From Paralithodes platypus (taxonomy: Eukaryota > Arthropoda > Malacostraca > Decapoda > Lithodidae): a DNA stretch of 64,000 nt. Both the position numbers and the translations under genes were made by a program. Below the pieces are notes generated by a model, which saw only the letters and a program-made list of their open reading frames with translations, was not told the DNA's origin and searched no databases. The stretch is from the NCBI GenBank assembly GCA_032716605.1, contig CM064485.1:35220061-35284060 (forward strand), given 5' to 3'. Each line of letters starts with the position of its first letter. The stretch's first letter is position 1. This document shows, piece by piece, positions 63,217 to 64,000 of the stretch.

Positions 63217-64000
63217 TGCCTCCTTAGACCCCATTCAAGATGCAATACACCCTCCAGACCTGTGTTCAAGCTAAAAAACAAAAAAAACAAAAAAAAAATG
63301 GAAAAATGTGGTTTCCCCTAAATTACAGGCTCGCTATTGCTCGCCCAGAAATAATTGATACTTCTATGGGGTGGAAGGTCTTATTATTGTCAAACTAGGG
63401 ATGGTAAAAAAACAGAAAAAAGGGTATATCGAGTGGTGATATTGTACAGTACGGTACAGTTTTCTGTCCCCATAATAAGAACACTGGAACACCACACAGG
63501 ACACACTGGAACCTTTGTCTTGACTTGGCTTCCTCTTGGAATAGTTTTGGCTAAATTTGCTCTTACATGCAACTCCTAAAACATTGTGTATTTAGCCTGC
63601 ATGCACTATCAAGAGCATAAATGGTGACACACCCATTTGAATCAGTAGTGAACGGAAACGAGACAATATAATGCTTTATTATAGCGTTAAAGGTTCAAAG
63701 AATCATTATTTTGACATTTTTATAATATGAAGCAATACATTATAGCCCAGGGTTAATGGGTTATTAGGAATACTAATGTAAAACTTGCAAAATAAACAAA
63801 CCAAAACGAGGACGAGACAATATAAAGGCAAAAGAACTAATTAAAATCGCTATGTTGAACCGACGCTTAATCAAATGAAACTTTGAAATAAAAGAACACA
63901 AAACCACCACATAGGGTGAACTGTACATTAATACATGAGAAAGTTAATCCGTTTCCCAAGCAAACCAATCGCACATATAACAACGCACTATCGTCACGTT
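63214..64000. other. Unassigned terminal stretch
   Basis: No gene, terminal repeat or domain recognised. Open frames of up to 74 codons (63355-63579) have no motif. Confidence 0.4.

Overview
This is a eukaryotic, arthropod-type window, most likely from a decapod crustacean: one thinly spread host gene lies in introns made almost entirely of transposable elements. Pointers to the organism are the intron/exon structure, a (TTAGG)n interstitial repeat, the mix of CR1, RTE-like and L2-like LINEs, Gypsy and piggyBac elements, and tRNA-derived SINEs. The lineage is inferred from overall character and was not tested.

Host gene. The plus strand carries N(4)-(beta-N-acetylglucosaminyl)-L-asparaginase (AGA, aspartylglucosaminidase, a lysosomal Ntn hydrolase) in three coding exons: 1756-1924, about 29926-30088 and 60060-60816. 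Together they make 1,089 nt in one frame, or 362 residues plus stop. Introns are about 28 kb and 30 kb. Exon 2 can be joined at the conserved Ala-Trp position only through a non-canonical AA acceptor.

Intron 1 (1925-29925). In order: a CR1 LINE with esterase, endonuclease and RT parts, all broken (3166-6985); an AT-rich stretch with local repeats (7000-10170); a LINE 3' fragment (10210-10710); a second CR1 (11490-14832) split by a hAT-like element that is itself split by a piggyBac-type MITE; an RTE-like endonuclease fragment; a tandem-repeat MITE relative carrying a 725-bp foldback with GTAC target duplications; a THAP-domain remnant; a broken RTE-A LINE (20275-22224); an L2-like LINE with a MITE inside (22450-25578); a TIR element with a nested MITE (25858-27250); an RTE-B LINE and a tRNA-derived SINE.

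Intron 2 (30089-60059). RTE-A and RTE-B fragments, two more SINEs, an unidentified degenerate minus-strand coding region (34870-36645), and then a composite locus at 39871-51345. There, two direct copies of a TIR element (here 'E') each hold the same ~1.0-kb cassette in opposite orientation. One cassette is interrupted by a nearly intact 4.6-kb piggyBac transposon (40489-45104) and by a full-length RTE-A LINE with an uninterrupted 1,003-codon ORF (45367-48573). The other cassette preserves both empty sites. Next come a 71-bp satellite, a Gypsy LTR element (53344-58606) with near-identical LTRs, a 5-bp target duplication and no RT core, and further RTE fragments up to exon 3. Downstream of the gene is a degenerate RTE-like LINE with a small MITE inside.

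No genuine tRNA, rRNA, CRISPR array or bacterial-type operon was seen. The only host coding content recognised is AGA. The other coding sequence is transposon-derived or unassigned.
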